A DNA stretch of 64,000 nucleotides from Nonomuraea zeae (GTDB lineage: Bacteria > Actinomycetota > Actinomycetes > Streptosporangiales > Streptosporangiaceae): assembly GCF_005889725.1 (NCBI RefSeq), contig NZ_VCKX01000004.1, positions 1 through 64,000 of the forward strand, given 5' to 3'. The translations under genes were made by a program, and so were the position numbers. The notes beneath the pieces are model-generated. The model had not been told where the DNA came from. It saw only the letters and a program-made list of their open reading frames with translations, and ran no database searches. Below, piece after piece: positions 39,107 through 47,434 of the stretch (positions within the stretch are counted from its first letter, which is position 1; each line of letters starts with the position of its first letter).

Positions 39107-39800
39107 CGATCCTGGTGTGCAGGGTGAGGCCGCCACCATCCGCGGGCCGGAACCCCAGGCCCCGGAGCTCGGGAGCGTCGATCGCGGTGACCACGCCGAG
39201 GGCCCCGGCCTCGGCGACCTCGCAGACCGCCGGACGCGCCAGCGCCTCGCCCACCTCTGACGGGACACCGGGCCGGAGGTGCACCACGTCGAGACGGGCG
39301 ACGGTACGCCGCCCGTCCTCCCAGGACCCGGCCGCATGACCGACGAAAGGCTCCCCGCGGTCGTTGTTGACGTAGGCCTGAAACCAGCACGCCAGCCTGG
39401 CCTCGGCGATCAGCTGCCGGGGAACGCCGACATCCAGCCCCGCCCCGGCCAGCCAGGAGCCGGACTCGGGCGGGGACGCCGACGACGGCGCGAGGTCGTC
39501 GTCGATGGGGACCGGACTGATGAAGTACTCGGCGGGCCAGATGTCCGGAGCATCGCGATTGTCGAGCAGGACGTGGCCCTCCCGGACCGTCCGGCGGCCG
39601 CGACGAACCAGCCCGGTGTCGAGCTCTTCCATGAGGAAGGAGCCGACGTCCAAGACCCACTCGTCGACCGAGCACACCGGCCGGCCGTCGGCCTCCGCCA
39701 CGACATCGACGGCGGAGAACCCCTCCGTCACAGCGCCCGGACGTAGCAGGCGCGTCCTGACCGCTTCGAGGACCTCCTGCCGGGACCCCTCAAGTGTCAC
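39099..39800 (-). CDS. Hypothetical protein, partner of the RyR-domain gene
   Basis: I do not recognise this 233-residue acidic protein. It has no signal peptide or membrane helix. Notable strings are ADGRPVCSVDEWVLDVGSFL, VLLDNRDAPDIWPAEYFISP and a C-terminal GLGFRPADGGGLTLHTRIG. Its stop overlaps the start of the RyR-domain gene, so the two are probably translated together. A role as soluble partner or sensor is conceivable but unsupported. Confidence 0.65.
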   Translation of the reverse strand: MTLEGSRQEVLEAVRTRLLRPGAVTEGFSAVDVVAEADGRPVCSVDEWVLDVGSFLMEELDTGLVRRGRRTVREGHVLLDNRDAPDIWPAEYFISPVPIDDDLAPSSASPPESGSWLAGAGLDVGVPRQLIAEARLACWFQAYVNNDRGEPFVGHAAGSWEDGRRTVARLDVVHLRPGVPSEVGEALARPAVCEVAEAGALGVVTAIDAPELRGLGFRPADGGGLTLHTRIGA

Positions 39801-39857
39801 ATTTCCAGACTGCCACGCCCCTTCCTCGCCGGGTGAGCGGCGAGGCGCCGGCAGGGG

Positions 39858-40700
39858 CTACAGCAGGGATCCGGCGAGCGGGATGTTCTGCGTCCGCAGG
39901 GCGCCGGTGACCAGCCGGGCGATCCGCCGGGCGCCGTACGCCTCGAAGTGGGTGTGGTCGTTGCAGAAGAACTGCCCGACCAGCCCGGAGGTGTAGTCGC
40001 CGTTGTTGGGGCAAAGGCCCAGGGAGTTGTAGTAATCGACGCTGAGGGTCTGCAGGTCGATGACCGGTGAGCCGGTGGCGGCGCCGGCTGCGGTGGTCTG
40101 GGGGACGAAGCCGCGATTCCTGACCGCGGTGCTGCCCGAGCAGGTGATGGCCGCGACGGCGGTGAGCAGGACCGGATGGGCGCCGCGGGCCTGCGCCGCC
40201 TGCGCCATCATCGTCATCAGCGCCTGGTAGCGCGCGGTGCCGACGTGGCGCGGGCAGGTCGTCGAGCCGTCGTTGATGCCGAACTGGATGAACAGGTAGT
40301 CACCGGCCTTCATGTCGGTGAGCAGCTGCTGCCATCGGGACGAGTAGCTCGTGGAGCTGAGGACGCACTCGCCGTTCGAGCCGATCGTGGAGGTCACGTT
40401 GCCCTCGTAGAGCCAGGTCTGGATGCTGCGCCCGGCGACGGCGAGGTTGTTGACCACGATGTTGCTGTGGAACAGCGAGTCGAATTCGGTGGCCCAGCCC
40501 ACGGGGCAGGCGGCACTGGGGTTGGCCATGGTCGAGTCGCCGGCCATCCAGACGGTGGTCGTTGCCGCGGCGGCGGCCGCGCCGGCAACCCGGGTGGTGC
40601 ATCCGCTCGCACCGGCCACCGTGGCCGCGGCGGGGCTCGGGGCGACCAGCGACAAGGCTGTCACCAGGGCGGAGACGATCGGCAGGAGGACCTTACGCAT
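39858..40700 (-). CDS. Secreted SGNH/GDSL acetylesterase, rhamnogalacturonan acetylesterase-like
   Basis: The 280-residue protein has a signal peptide (1-26) and the SGNH blocks: Ser in WMAGDSTMA (block I), Gly in LAVAGRS (block II), Asn in FIQFGINDG (block III) and Asp/His in CNDHTHFEAYGA (block V). The layout is that of rhamnogalacturonan acetylesterases, which deacetylate pectin. GGAG lies before the ATG. It follows the beta-helix gene by 64 bases on the same strand, separated by a strong hairpin. Confidence 0.87.
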   Translation of the reverse strand: MRKVLLPIVSALVTALSLVAPSPAAATVAGASGCTTRVAGAAAAAATTTVWMAGDSTMANPSAACPVGWATEFDSLFHSNIVVNNLAVAGRSIQTWLYEGNVTSTIGSNGECVLSSTSYSSRWQQLLTDMKAGDYLFIQFGINDGSTTCPRHVGTARYQALMTMMAQAAQARGAHPVLLTAVAAITCSGSTAVRNRGFVPQTTAAGAATGSPVIDLQTLSVDYYNSLGLCPNNGDYTSGLVGQFFCNDHTHFEAYGARRIARLVTGALRTQNIPLAGSLL

Positions 40701-40723
40701 GGGTTTCTCCTCGATGGCGAAGG

Positions 40724-40760
40724 GCCGCGCCCGCAGCGGACGGCGGGCTGCGGGCGCGGC
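40724..40760. terminator. Strong hairpin between beta-helix and acetylesterase genes
   Basis: A perfect 14-bp stem (40724-40737 with 40747-40760) and 9-base loop lies between the stop of the beta-helix gene and the start of the acetylesterase. It may end transcription or lower expression of the second gene. Confidence 0.7.
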
Positions 40761-40764
40761 TGGG

Positions 40765-41937
40765 TCAGCACCAGGTCAGCGTCGAGTTGACGCGGGTCAC
40801 GTTGCTGATCGTGTTGTTGCTGCCGGTGCAGGGGCTCCACCTGATGTTGGTGTTGGTGACCGTCAGGTTCTGGAATCTGATGCCCGACGACGGAGCGAAC
40901 TCGGTACGGGCCGCGATGCGCACCTCGCCACCGCCGCTGATCGTGCCCGACACGCCGGCGATGACGACGTTGTAGCAGTTCTCCACCAGCACCGAGTTGT
41001 TGCCGGTATTGGCGATGTCGACCCGGTCGATGGTGGCGCCGCCACTTTCCGAGACGCAGAACACGCCCCGGCCGCCGCCGCGCGCTTTGACCGTGCCGAC
41101 CCGGATGTTGTTCGGGTACGCGCTGCCGATCCGGCCGTTGCGGTTGGCCATGCGGAAGGCCGCGTACCCGGTGCCGGCGCCGGCGTTGTCGGCGTCGACG
41201 GTGCCGACCGTCGCGTTGATGGTCTGGTTGAGCAGCAGACCGGACTCGCCGACGCTGCGTGCCGTCACGGTGCCGACGGTGAGACCGTCGACTCCGTAGG
41301 TCTCCATCGCGTGCGAGCTGGCTCCTTGTACGTACACGTTGTCGACCCGTACGTTGCGGGTCCACTGGCTGGTGTCGCCGCGGTTGTCGATGCGCACGCC
41401 GAGGCCGGCGCCGAGCCGCATGTCGATCTGGCCGAGCCAGACGTTCGTGACGTTGCGCAGGAAGATGCCGTAGATCGGGGTACCGGTGACGTTGAGGTAC
41501 GGGACCTCGATGTTCGTGGTGCCGCGCGAATAGATCGGCGCGTAGTCGCCGGAGCCGGAGCCGGTCACGTTGATCGTGCCGCAGACCGACACGGAGGTGT
41601 AGCTCGGCAGCGAGATCCGGGTGCCGGCGCTCATCGTGCCGTTGCCGCGCACGACGACCCGCTGGATCGAGGTGCGCCCGGCCGTGAGACTGCCGATGCC
41701 GGCCTGGACCGCCGCCCGGAAGTCGGTGCCGGTGTAGACGCTGCTGCCGGCGCTGTTGCGGGCGGTCCAGGTGCTGCCGCTGACCGTCACCTGGGACTGG
41801 AAGGTGCCGTCCCCGCAGGCGGCGTGGGCCGGGGACGTGCCGAGCACGACGCCGGCCCCGGCGCCGGCCATCAGGGCGGCGAGCGCGGCGACGATTCGGG
41901 TGCGCCGTCGTGGCGCCGTCGTGGTGACTGCTGTCAT
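40765..41937 (-). CDS. Secreted right-handed beta-helix protein, probable pectin lyase-fold enzyme
   Basis: The 390-residue protein starts at ATG 41937 (AGGAG 6-7 bases before) with a signal peptide ending AHA-A near 43. The rest is a series of short parallel-beta rungs rich in N, V and G (GVRIDNRGDTSQWTRNVRVDNVYV; SGLLLNQTINATVGTVDADN), typical of pectate lyase-fold proteins. No certain lyase catalytic set was identified. The neighbouring pectin acetylesterase and upstream LacI-type operator suggest rhamnogalacturonan or pectin breakdown. Confidence 0.78.
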   Translation of the reverse strand: MTAVTTTAPRRRTRIVAALAALMAGAGAGVVLGTSPAHAACGDGTFQSQVTVSGSTWTARNSAGSSVYTGTDFRAAVQAGIGSLTAGRTSIQRVVVRGNGTMSAGTRISLPSYTSVSVCGTINVTGSGSGDYAPIYSRGTTNIEVPYLNVTGTPIYGIFLRNVTNVWLGQIDMRLGAGLGVRIDNRGDTSQWTRNVRVDNVYVQGASSHAMETYGVDGLTVGTVTARSVGESGLLLNQTINATVGTVDADNAGAGTGYAAFRMANRNGRIGSAYPNNIRVGTVKARGGGRGVFCVSESGGATIDRVDIANTGNNSVLVENCYNVVIAGVSGTISGGGEVRIAARTEFAPSSGIRFQNLTVTNTNIRWSPCTGSNNTISNVTRVNSTLTWC

Positions 41938-42051
41938 TGGATTCTCCTTGGGGGGCGCCCAGCTGGTGCTGGCGATGCCGCCGGTCGGCGCCGCACGGTC
42001 GCTCTCGCGCCCGGCCGGCGGTTTCGCCTCACTGGAGATGCGGACCGTAGT

Positions 42052-42065
42052 TGTTAGCGCTAACA
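42052..42065. promoter_or_regulatory. Perfect 14-bp LacI-type operator TGTTAGCGCTAACA
   Basis: TGTTAGCGCTAACA is a complete palindrome with central CG, the hallmark of LacI-family sites. It lies 115 bases before the beta-helix start and probably governs the pectin gene pair. The LacI protein at 8687 is one possible binder, or a regulator elsewhere. Confidence 0.75.
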
Positions 42066-42066
42066 T

Positions 42067-42505
42067 TCAATGGAATCATTTCTTCGCGGGCGCCATTGAT
42101 GGATAGCGGTGATGCCCCAGAGCAAATATGACGCCACCGAAGCTTGTCAATTCCGCTGTCAGCTTCCTGCTTCGTGCCGAACCTGAGGTTCTCCGGCCTC
42201 ATCGGGGCGCCGGCGCAGCGAAATTCCTCCGAGTTCAACGTTTTGCCCTGGTAGAACGCGGTTCCCGTTCTGGCATGGATTGCCGGCGCGGCGGCGTGAG
42301 TGACGATGGCCAGGCCGCCGGATCGCCTGCCCCTGCGGGTGATATCCGCTGAAAATTTCAAAAGGGGTGGGCGAGGAGGTCATTCACCCGCTTTCAACGT
42401 TGCCGGATCGCGGGACACGGGCGGCCCGGGTCACCAGTAGGGTCGGTGGTGACCCGGGCTCGTGACCGTCGAGAACTCGATTCGTCCCATCGGGAAACAG
42501 CAGGT
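42067..42505. other. Intergenic region without recognisable gene
   Basis: Only short open frames without RBS or family features are present. It separates the beta-helix gene from the divergent ECF sigma gene and must contain the promoters of both. No further inverted repeat stood out. Confidence 0.5.
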
Positions 42506-43096
42506 ATGACCCGAACCCCACCGGCGGAGATGATCGAGGCGGACGACGCCGAGCTCATCCGCCGGTCAATCGACGATCCGGAGCAGTTCGCCGGAGTCTT
42601 CAACCGCTACATCGAGCAGATTCACCGCTATGCGGCGCGGCGGCTCGGCGTGCAGGTCGCCGATGACATCGCGGCGGAGACGTTTCTGACCGCCTTCCGC
42701 TGCCGCGCCTCCTACGACCACGCCCAGCCGCTGGCCAGGCCGTGGCTGTACGGCATCGCGACCAACCTCATCGCCAGGCAACGGCGTGATGAGGAGCGGT
42801 TCCTGCGGGCGTTGTCGCGTACTGGTGCCGAGCCGCAACCGGAGCCGATGGCCGATGCCGTGATCGGGCGGGTCGCCGCGCAGAAGGAGGATCGCCGGCT
42901 CGCGGGGGCGCTGACGCTCCTGTCCAGCGCTGATCGCGACGTGCTGCTGCTGGTGGCGTTGGGAGAGCTGGCCTACGAGGAGGTGGCCGAGGCGCTCGGC
43001 ATCCCGATAGGGACCGTGCGCTCGCGCCTGCACCGCGCCCGCAAGCAGGCGCGGGCGGCCCTCGGCACCGTTTATCAGACGAGAGAGGACGCATGA
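42506..43096 (+). CDS. ECF RNA polymerase sigma factor
   Basis: The 196-residue protein has sigma region 2 (FNRYIEQIHRYAARRLG; ETFLTAFRCRASYD; PWLYGIATNLIARQRRDE) and region 4 (LTLLSSADRDVLLLVALGELAYEEVAEALGIPIGTVRSRLHRARK). ATG 42506 was chosen over 42446 because the domain starts soon after. The next gene overlaps its end by four bases and encodes a CU044_5270-type membrane protein, the usual partner and presumed anti-sigma or sensor of this sigma class. Confidence 0.9.
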   Translation: MTRTPPAEMIEADDAELIRRSIDDPEQFAGVFNRYIEQIHRYAARRLGVQVADDIAAETFLTAFRCRASYDHAQPLARPWLYGIATNLIARQRRDEERFLRALSRTGAEPQPEPMADAVIGRVAAQKEDRRLAGALTLLSSADRDVLLLVALGELAYEEVAEALGIPIGTVRSRLHRARKQARAALGTVYQTREDA

Positions 43097-44061
43097 TGGA
43101 TGAGTTCGGACGGTTCCTCCAGGCCACCCCGGTGATCACCGATGAGGCGAGGGAAGCGGCACGCACCAGGCTGCTGCAGGCCATGCACGAGCCGGTCGCC
43201 ACGTCGCCGTCGCCGTTGCCGAGACGGCGCCGGCCGCGCCTGGCCTGGCGGCTGGGGCTGGCCGCGTCGCTCGCGCTGGCGATCGGCGCGGGCGTCCTCG
43301 TGGCACGCGGCGGTGAACAACCCGCCGTCGTTCCGGTCGCGAGCGTACGGGAGCTCGGCGACAAGGCGGCCAGAAGCGCCGAGGCCGACCCGTACAAGAT
43401 CACGCCGTCTCCGGGCCGATGGCTGTACGTGAAAAGCACGATCGCTCCGCTCCGCCAGGAGCCGGAGCCCGAGGTGGATCGCGCCCGGCGGGTCACCCTC
43501 GAGACCTGGCACAGCCTGGACGGCAAGCAGAGCGCGCTGGACGACGGACGCGGCAAGCTCGTCATCCACCCGACCGGCCCCGGCCTCACGAGCACGGACC
43601 TGGCCCAGGCGCCGGTCACCCCCGAGGAGATGATCGCCAGGATCGGGGCGAGCGTCGACGCGACTCCCCCATCCGAGTTCGACGAGGGCCATGTGACGAG
43701 GCAGGAGCGGATCTTCCTGACGATCTCCGCGTTGCTGGGCGGCCAGCCGCTGGTCGCCGAGGTGCGGGCGGCGTTGTTCCGGGCGCTGCCGATGATCCAG
43801 GGAGTCGTGGTCAAGCCGGACGCGATCGACGCGGCCGGGCGCCACGGGGTCGCGTTCGTCTACACGGGAGCCTATGAGCGCTCCGAGATCATTGTGAGCG
43901 CGCAGGACTACCGGTTCCTGGGGACGTACGGCGAGAGCGTCGCCGATCGGACCTTCGACCTTCCCGGCGGCACCGCCCATACCGTCAAGGCGGGCATTCC
44001 TCTGGTGTGGACCGCTCAGATGTCGGCCACGGTCGTCGACCGGCCCGGCGACCACCGGTAG
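43093..44061 (+). CDS. CU044_5270-like membrane protein, sigma-factor partner
   Basis: The 322-residue protein has a short cytoplasmic N-terminus (FGRFLQATPVITDEAREAARTRLLQAM), a basic stretch, one membrane helix at about 50-70 (WRLGLAASLALAIGAGVLVA) and a large extracytoplasmic domain (SPGRWLYVKSTIAPL; RQERIFLTISALLGGQPLVAEVRAALFRALPMIQGV). This architecture matches proteins annotated CU044_5270 family next to ECF sigma genes. Anti-sigma activity is an inference from the coupling (ATGATG overlap). Confidence 0.85.
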   Translation: MMDEFGRFLQATPVITDEAREAARTRLLQAMHEPVATSPSPLPRRRRPRLAWRLGLAASLALAIGAGVLVARGGEQPAVVPVASVRELGDKAARSAEADPYKITPSPGRWLYVKSTIAPLRQEPEPEVDRARRVTLETWHSLDGKQSALDDGRGKLVIHPTGPGLTSTDLAQAPVTPEEMIARIGASVDATPPSEFDEGHVTRQERIFLTISALLGGQPLVAEVRAALFRALPMIQGVVVKPDAIDAAGRHGVAFVYTGAYERSEIIVSAQDYRFLGTYGESVADRTFDLPGGTAHTVKAGIPLVWTAQMSATVVDRPGDHR

Positions 44062-44082
44062 CGACGGCCCACCCTGGGCACC

Positions 44083-44113
44083 GGCGCCGGCGCACCCGAT
44101 GTGCGCCGGCGCC
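44083..44113. terminator. Bidirectional hairpin between the sigma operon and DoxX gene
   Basis: A perfect 13-bp stem (44083-44095 with 44101-44113) and 5-base loop, GGCGCCGGCGCAC side first, lies between two convergent stops at 44061 and 44123. Confidence 0.85.
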
Positions 44114-44122
44114 CGGCGTCTC

Positions 44123-44542
44123 TCAGGCTTCCTCGTGCGTGAGGGTCCGCGGGGGTGCCAGCCGCGTGGACAGGGCCCAGCGGCCGGGGCCGAGGACGGC
44201 GATGAGCAGGAAGGCCCAGCAGAAGAGGGCGGCCTTCTCGCCGCCGTTCTCGATCGGGAACAGCGCTTGGGGTTGGTGAACGACGAAGTAGGCGTACGCC
44301 ATGGTGCCCGAGCAGATGACGGCGGCGGGCCGGGTGGCCACTCCGAGGATGACGAGGACGCCGGCGACCAGCTCGATGACCGCGGCCCACCACCCGGGCC
44401 ATTGCCCGAAGCTCGGCGCCGGCCCCTGGGAACCGCCCAGCACGTCGAAAAGGGTCGCCACGCCGTGACAGGCGAACAATAGGCCGATCACGAAACGATA
44501 GAAGGCCAGGAACAGATCCTGCTGTTTGTGCAGCGTGCCCAC
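44123..44542 (-). CDS. DoxX family membrane protein
   Basis: The 139-residue protein has four hydrophobic helices with the DoxX pattern: FYRFVIGLLFACHGVATLFDVLGG, WPGWWAAVIELVAGVLVILG and RPAAVICSGTMAYAYFVVHQP. GTG 44542 is preferred to 44713 because GGAAGGA lies 7 bases upstream and the DoxX domain starts there. DoxX proteins are linked to redox or quinone functions. The 339 bases upstream contain a CebR-type palindrome at 44690. Confidence 0.85.
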   Translation of the reverse strand: MGTLHKQQDLFLAFYRFVIGLLFACHGVATLFDVLGGSQGPAPSFGQWPGWWAAVIELVAGVLVILGVATRPAAVICSGTMAYAYFVVHQPQALFPIENGGEKAALFCWAFLLIAVLGPGRWALSTRLAPPRTLTHEEA

Positions 44543-44689
44543 GAAAACGTCCTTCCTGTCCAAGCGAATCCGCCATTGCTGCTGGGAGCCGACGCGCCGG
44601 CCGGCCTCGGCGGCGCAGGCCGGCACATCAGGCTGCTTGCGTTGAGTTGTCACATCGGGTCTATTGTCCTGAATTACCGACAAAAGACT

Positions 44690-44703
44690 TGGGAGCGCTC
44701 CCA
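44690..44703. promoter_or_regulatory. Orphan CebR/CelR-type operator TGGGAGCGCTCCCA
   Basis: This exact 14-bp palindrome is the cellobiose-responsive repressor site known from Streptomyces CebR and Thermobifida CelR. No cellulase or cellobiose gene is adjacent: the nearest genes are DoxX (148 bases away) and a TetR gene. Nearby AAAACTTTC (44808-44816) and GTGAAA-T-TTTCAC (44823-44835) suggest a leftover glycoside-hydrolase promoter. Confidence 0.7.
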
Positions 44704-44881
44704 TAAGCATCAAGAGTTCGGCATCTTCCTGTCAAACAACCGCCATCCGCGAAAGCTCGGCCCGCAAACGTTTGGATGCGGCCCACATGGCTGGATACCC
44801 GCCATGTAAAACTTTCTCTAGCGTGAAATTTTCACCTGGTGGAGGTGATCGGCCAGGAAGGATCCTTCGGCAGAGTCCCCT

Positions 44882-45526
44882 TCAGGTCGCGCTGTCGAGG
44901 ATCGCGGCGGCCACGGTGACGGCATACCAGCGCTGGTATCGCTCCGGCGACCAGCCGCGCTGGCGTACGAGCCAGTCGTAGTTGCGGACGTCCATGGCCA
45001 GCCAGAGGACGTCCGCGGCGGTCTCGACATCGTGGTCGGGGCGCAGGTGGCCGGTGGCGGCGAGGTCGGTGGCGAGCATGACCATGCCGCGCCGGCGGTC
45101 TTGCAGGTTCTTGTGCCAGATGGCGGCGGCGTCGGAGTCGGCGCTCGCGGCGCCGGCCAGTGCGAGCATCACGTCCACCTGCCGGGCGTGGGTCTCGGTG
45201 AGATGGCGGGCGTAGCGGTCGAGCATGGCGCGCGGGTCGGCCAGGGCGCGGATCTCGGCGACGAAGGCGCGCTCAGGCAGGCCGCGCGGGTCGTCGTCGC
45301 CCGCGATGGTGACATCGACCAGCTCGGACAGCAGCTGGCGCTTGCTGCCGAACGCCGCGTACACGGTTTGGACCGCGACCCCGGCTTCGGCGGCGACGGC
45401 GGTCAGCGGCGTGGCGGCGTAACCAGGGTCGACGAACAGCCTGCCGGCGGCCTCCAGGATCGCCCGGCGGGTCTGGCGGGCCTGATCCTGCCTGCGTGCC
45501 GACTGGTATCGCCTCTTGACAGCCAT
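44882..45526 (-). CDS. TetR family transcriptional regulator
   Basis: The 214-residue protein has a TetR helix-turn-helix (RQTRRAILEAAGRLFVDPGYAATPLTAVAAEAGVAVQTVYAAFGSKRQLL) at about 15-62 and a helical ligand domain. ATG 45526 precedes MAVKRRYQ; an upstream ATG at 45562 lies inside the operator. The divergent small protein/methyltransferase operon starts 62 bases away with a perfect TetR-style operator between. Confidence 0.9.
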   Translation of the reverse strand: MAVKRRYQSARRQDQARQTRRAILEAAGRLFVDPGYAATPLTAVAAEAGVAVQTVYAAFGSKRQLLSELVDVTIAGDDDPRGLPERAFVAEIRALADPRAMLDRYARHLTETHARQVDVMLALAGAASADSDAAAIWHKNLQDRRRGMVMLATDLAATGHLRPDHDVETAADVLWLAMDVRNYDWLVRQRGWSPERYQRWYAVTVAAAILDSAT

Positions 45527-45546
45527 GCTCGTAGTGTAGTGCTCTA

Positions 45547-45571
45547 TTAGATAGAGGTTCACTCTATCTAA
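45547..45571. promoter_or_regulatory. Perfect 25-bp TetR-type operator
   Basis: TTAGATAGAG-GTTCA-CTCTATCTAA has perfect 10-bp arms. It sits midway between the TetR gene (start 45526) and the divergent gene at 45589, so one bound dimer pair could shut both promoters. Confidence 0.8.
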
Positions 45572-45588
45572 ATCAAGGGGTGGGTGCG

Positions 45589-45882
45589 GTGCCGTTCGGA
45601 GTGCTCCAGGAGATGCCCGAGGTCAGCGAGGAGGAGTACCGGCAGGTGGAGAAGCACCTGGGCCCGGATCGTCCCCCCGGCCTGCTCGCCCACGTCGCCG
45701 GTCCGGTCGAGGGCGGCTGGCGGATCATCAACGTCTGGGAGAGCGAGGAGGCGTTCCGCCTGTTCCAGTCCCAGCGGCTGATCCGCGCGGCCGGCCTGGC
45801 CGCCCAGGACGCGGGCTTCGATCCCGGCAAGGCCGCCGGTTTCCGTTCGGTGACCGTCGATGGCGCCGAGATGCCGTTCTGA
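45589..45882 (+). CDS. Small ABM-like hypothetical protein
   Basis: This protein of 97 residues (GTG 45589, AAGGGG 8 bases before; an in-frame GTG at 45580 is less likely) reads like a dimeric alpha/beta-barrel: VLQEMPEVSEEEYRQVEKHLG, HVAGPVEGGWRIINVWESEEAFRLFQSQRL. Members act as monooxygenases or binding proteins. It is the first gene of a TetR-controlled pair with a methyltransferase (TGATG overlap). Confidence 0.72.
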   Translation: MPFGVLQEMPEVSEEEYRQVEKHLGPDRPPGLLAHVAGPVEGGWRIINVWESEEAFRLFQSQRLIRAAGLAAQDAGFDPGKAAGFRSVTVDGAEMPF

Positions 45883-46745
45883 TGCCCGGCACCGACGCCC
45901 TGCGGGCCCGCAACCACGAGTTCTGGGCCCAGGCCGCACCCGGCTGGATCCGTCATGCCGACCGGCAGGACAAGGCCGGCCGGCCCCTGGGCGCGGCGGC
46001 GATGGAGTGGCTGCGGCCGCAGCCCGGCGAGCGGATCCTGGACGTGGGCTGCGGCTGCGGCGGCACCACGGCCGAGCTGGCGGCGGCGGCCGGGCCGGGC
46101 GGCGAAGCGGTGGGGGTGGATCTGTCCGATCCCATGGTGGCCGCCGCCAGGAGGCGCTTCCCCCGCGAACGCCATCCCGGGCTGCGGTTCGTCACGGCGG
46201 ACATCGAGACGGTCCGCGATGTGCCGGGCGCGCCGTACGACGCGGTGTTCTCCCGCATGGCGCTGATGTTGCAGGCCGACCCGGTTGCCGGGTGCACGAC
46301 GATCCGGCGCTCGCTACGCCGGGGAGGCCGCCTGGCCGCCACCGTCTTCCGTGACGGGGGCGCCAACCCGTGGATGTTCGCGGCCACGCTCGGCGCCGCG
46401 CCCCATGTCGGGCCGCTGCCGCCGGTGCCGATGGGCGACGAGCCGGGCCCGTTCGCGTTCGCCGACCCGGGCAGGGTGCGGCGCATCCTGACCGCCGCCG
46501 GCTTCGACGCCGTCACGGTCCAGCCGTACGACGTCACCCTGGACGCCCCGGACGAAGGCGAGCCGGTGGCGGAGTGGCTCATCGAGATGGGCCCGGCCGG
46601 CCCGGCCTACCGCGCCGGCCCGGCACCGGACCGGGCCGCGGCCCGCGCGGCGGTCGCCCGGCTCTTCGAACGGTTCCGCGAGCCCGGCGCCGGCTACCGC
46701 TTCCCGGCCGGGATCTGGCTGGTCACCGCGGAAACCGCACCCTGA
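45882..46745 (+). CDS. Class I SAM-dependent methyltransferase
   Basis: The 287-residue protein has the Rossmann SAM-binding motif I ILDVGCGCGGTTAELA at about 53-68, motif II-like VGVDLSDPMVAAARRRF, acidic ADIETV and post-motif PYDAVFSRMALML. The middle inserts a Pro-rich segment (PHVGPLPPVPMGDEPGPF) common in small-molecule methyltransferases related to UbiE/arsenite types. It is translationally coupled to the upstream small gene. The substrate is unknown. Confidence 0.87.
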   Translation: MPGTDALRARNHEFWAQAAPGWIRHADRQDKAGRPLGAAAMEWLRPQPGERILDVGCGCGGTTAELAAAAGPGGEAVGVDLSDPMVAAARRRFPRERHPGLRFVTADIETVRDVPGAPYDAVFSRMALMLQADPVAGCTTIRRSLRRGGRLAATVFRDGGANPWMFAATLGAAPHVGPLPPVPMGDEPGPFAFADPGRVRRILTAAGFDAVTVQPYDVTLDAPDEGEPVAEWLIEMGPAGPAYRAGPAPDRAAARAAVARLFERFREPGAGYRFPAGIWLVTAETAP

Positions 46746-46840
46746 TCGAGTACGCCCGGACAGCGCGACCGCAGGATGCCGCGCGTTTGGGACGCCCCGA
46801 CGAAACCTCAGCACGCCACCAGAATCGAGACGATCGCACC

Positions 46841-47434
46841 ATGGCAACTGCCGGCACCAGCCGCACATCCACCGCAGTGACCTTATCCCGCACGCTATCG
46901 GCCGGTGCCGCGCTCGCGCTGGCCGCGACGCTGTGCGCCGGAGTCCCCGCCCATGCCCGCACCCCAGTGGCCGCCGCAACGAGCGCCTGCGGCATCCAGC
47001 CGTACGGCCTGATCGGCGCGCGGTGGACCGCGCTCGGCGGTGAGAACAGCGCGCTGGGCTGCCCGCGCACCTCCGAGGTGGACGTCTACCTGGACGGCGT
47101 CTGGGCCGGACGCAGGCAGAGCTTCCTTCGCGGGCAGATGACCTGGTCACCCCGGCAGGGGCCCAAGCTGGTGGTGTCGGCCTGGTCGATCGGCGGATAC
47201 GCCTACGTCGACTGGAACACGACCGCCCCCCGCTCCTACGACCGCTTCCTCGTCCGCTGGACCAGCGCCGCCGACAGAGGCGGAACACAGCGCGACGTCG
47301 GCGGAGGCACCAGCGGCCGGATGCGCATCCGCGTGAGCACCACCAGCGGCTACCGGTTCATCGTCGAAGGCTGCGACCACGAGGCCTTCAGCTCCAGTTG
47401 CAAGCAGGGCTGGACCCTGTCGGTGACCGCCTGA
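46841..47434 (+). CDS. Secreted LGFP-repeat-type protein
   Basis: The 197-residue protein has a signal peptide (1-40, AHA-R). After it stands one LGFP-like unit (YGLIGARWTALGGENSALGCP) of the kind found in wall-bound or lytic actinobacterial proteins, with the Phe replaced by Cys. The C-terminal half is a beta-rich domain (YDRFLVRWTSAADRGGTQRDV; YRFIVEGCDHEAF) with paired Cys. It overlaps the lipoprotein gene downstream (TGATG), so both may work at the cell envelope. Confidence 0.75.
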   Translation: MATAGTSRTSTAVTLSRTLSAGAALALAATLCAGVPAHARTPVAAATSACGIQPYGLIGARWTALGGENSALGCPRTSEVDVYLDGVWAGRRQSFLRGQMTWSPRQGPKLVVSAWSIGGYAYVDWNTTAPRSYDRFLVRWTSAADRGGTQRDVGGGTSGRMRIRVSTTSGYRFIVEGCDHEAFSSSCKQGWTLSVTA

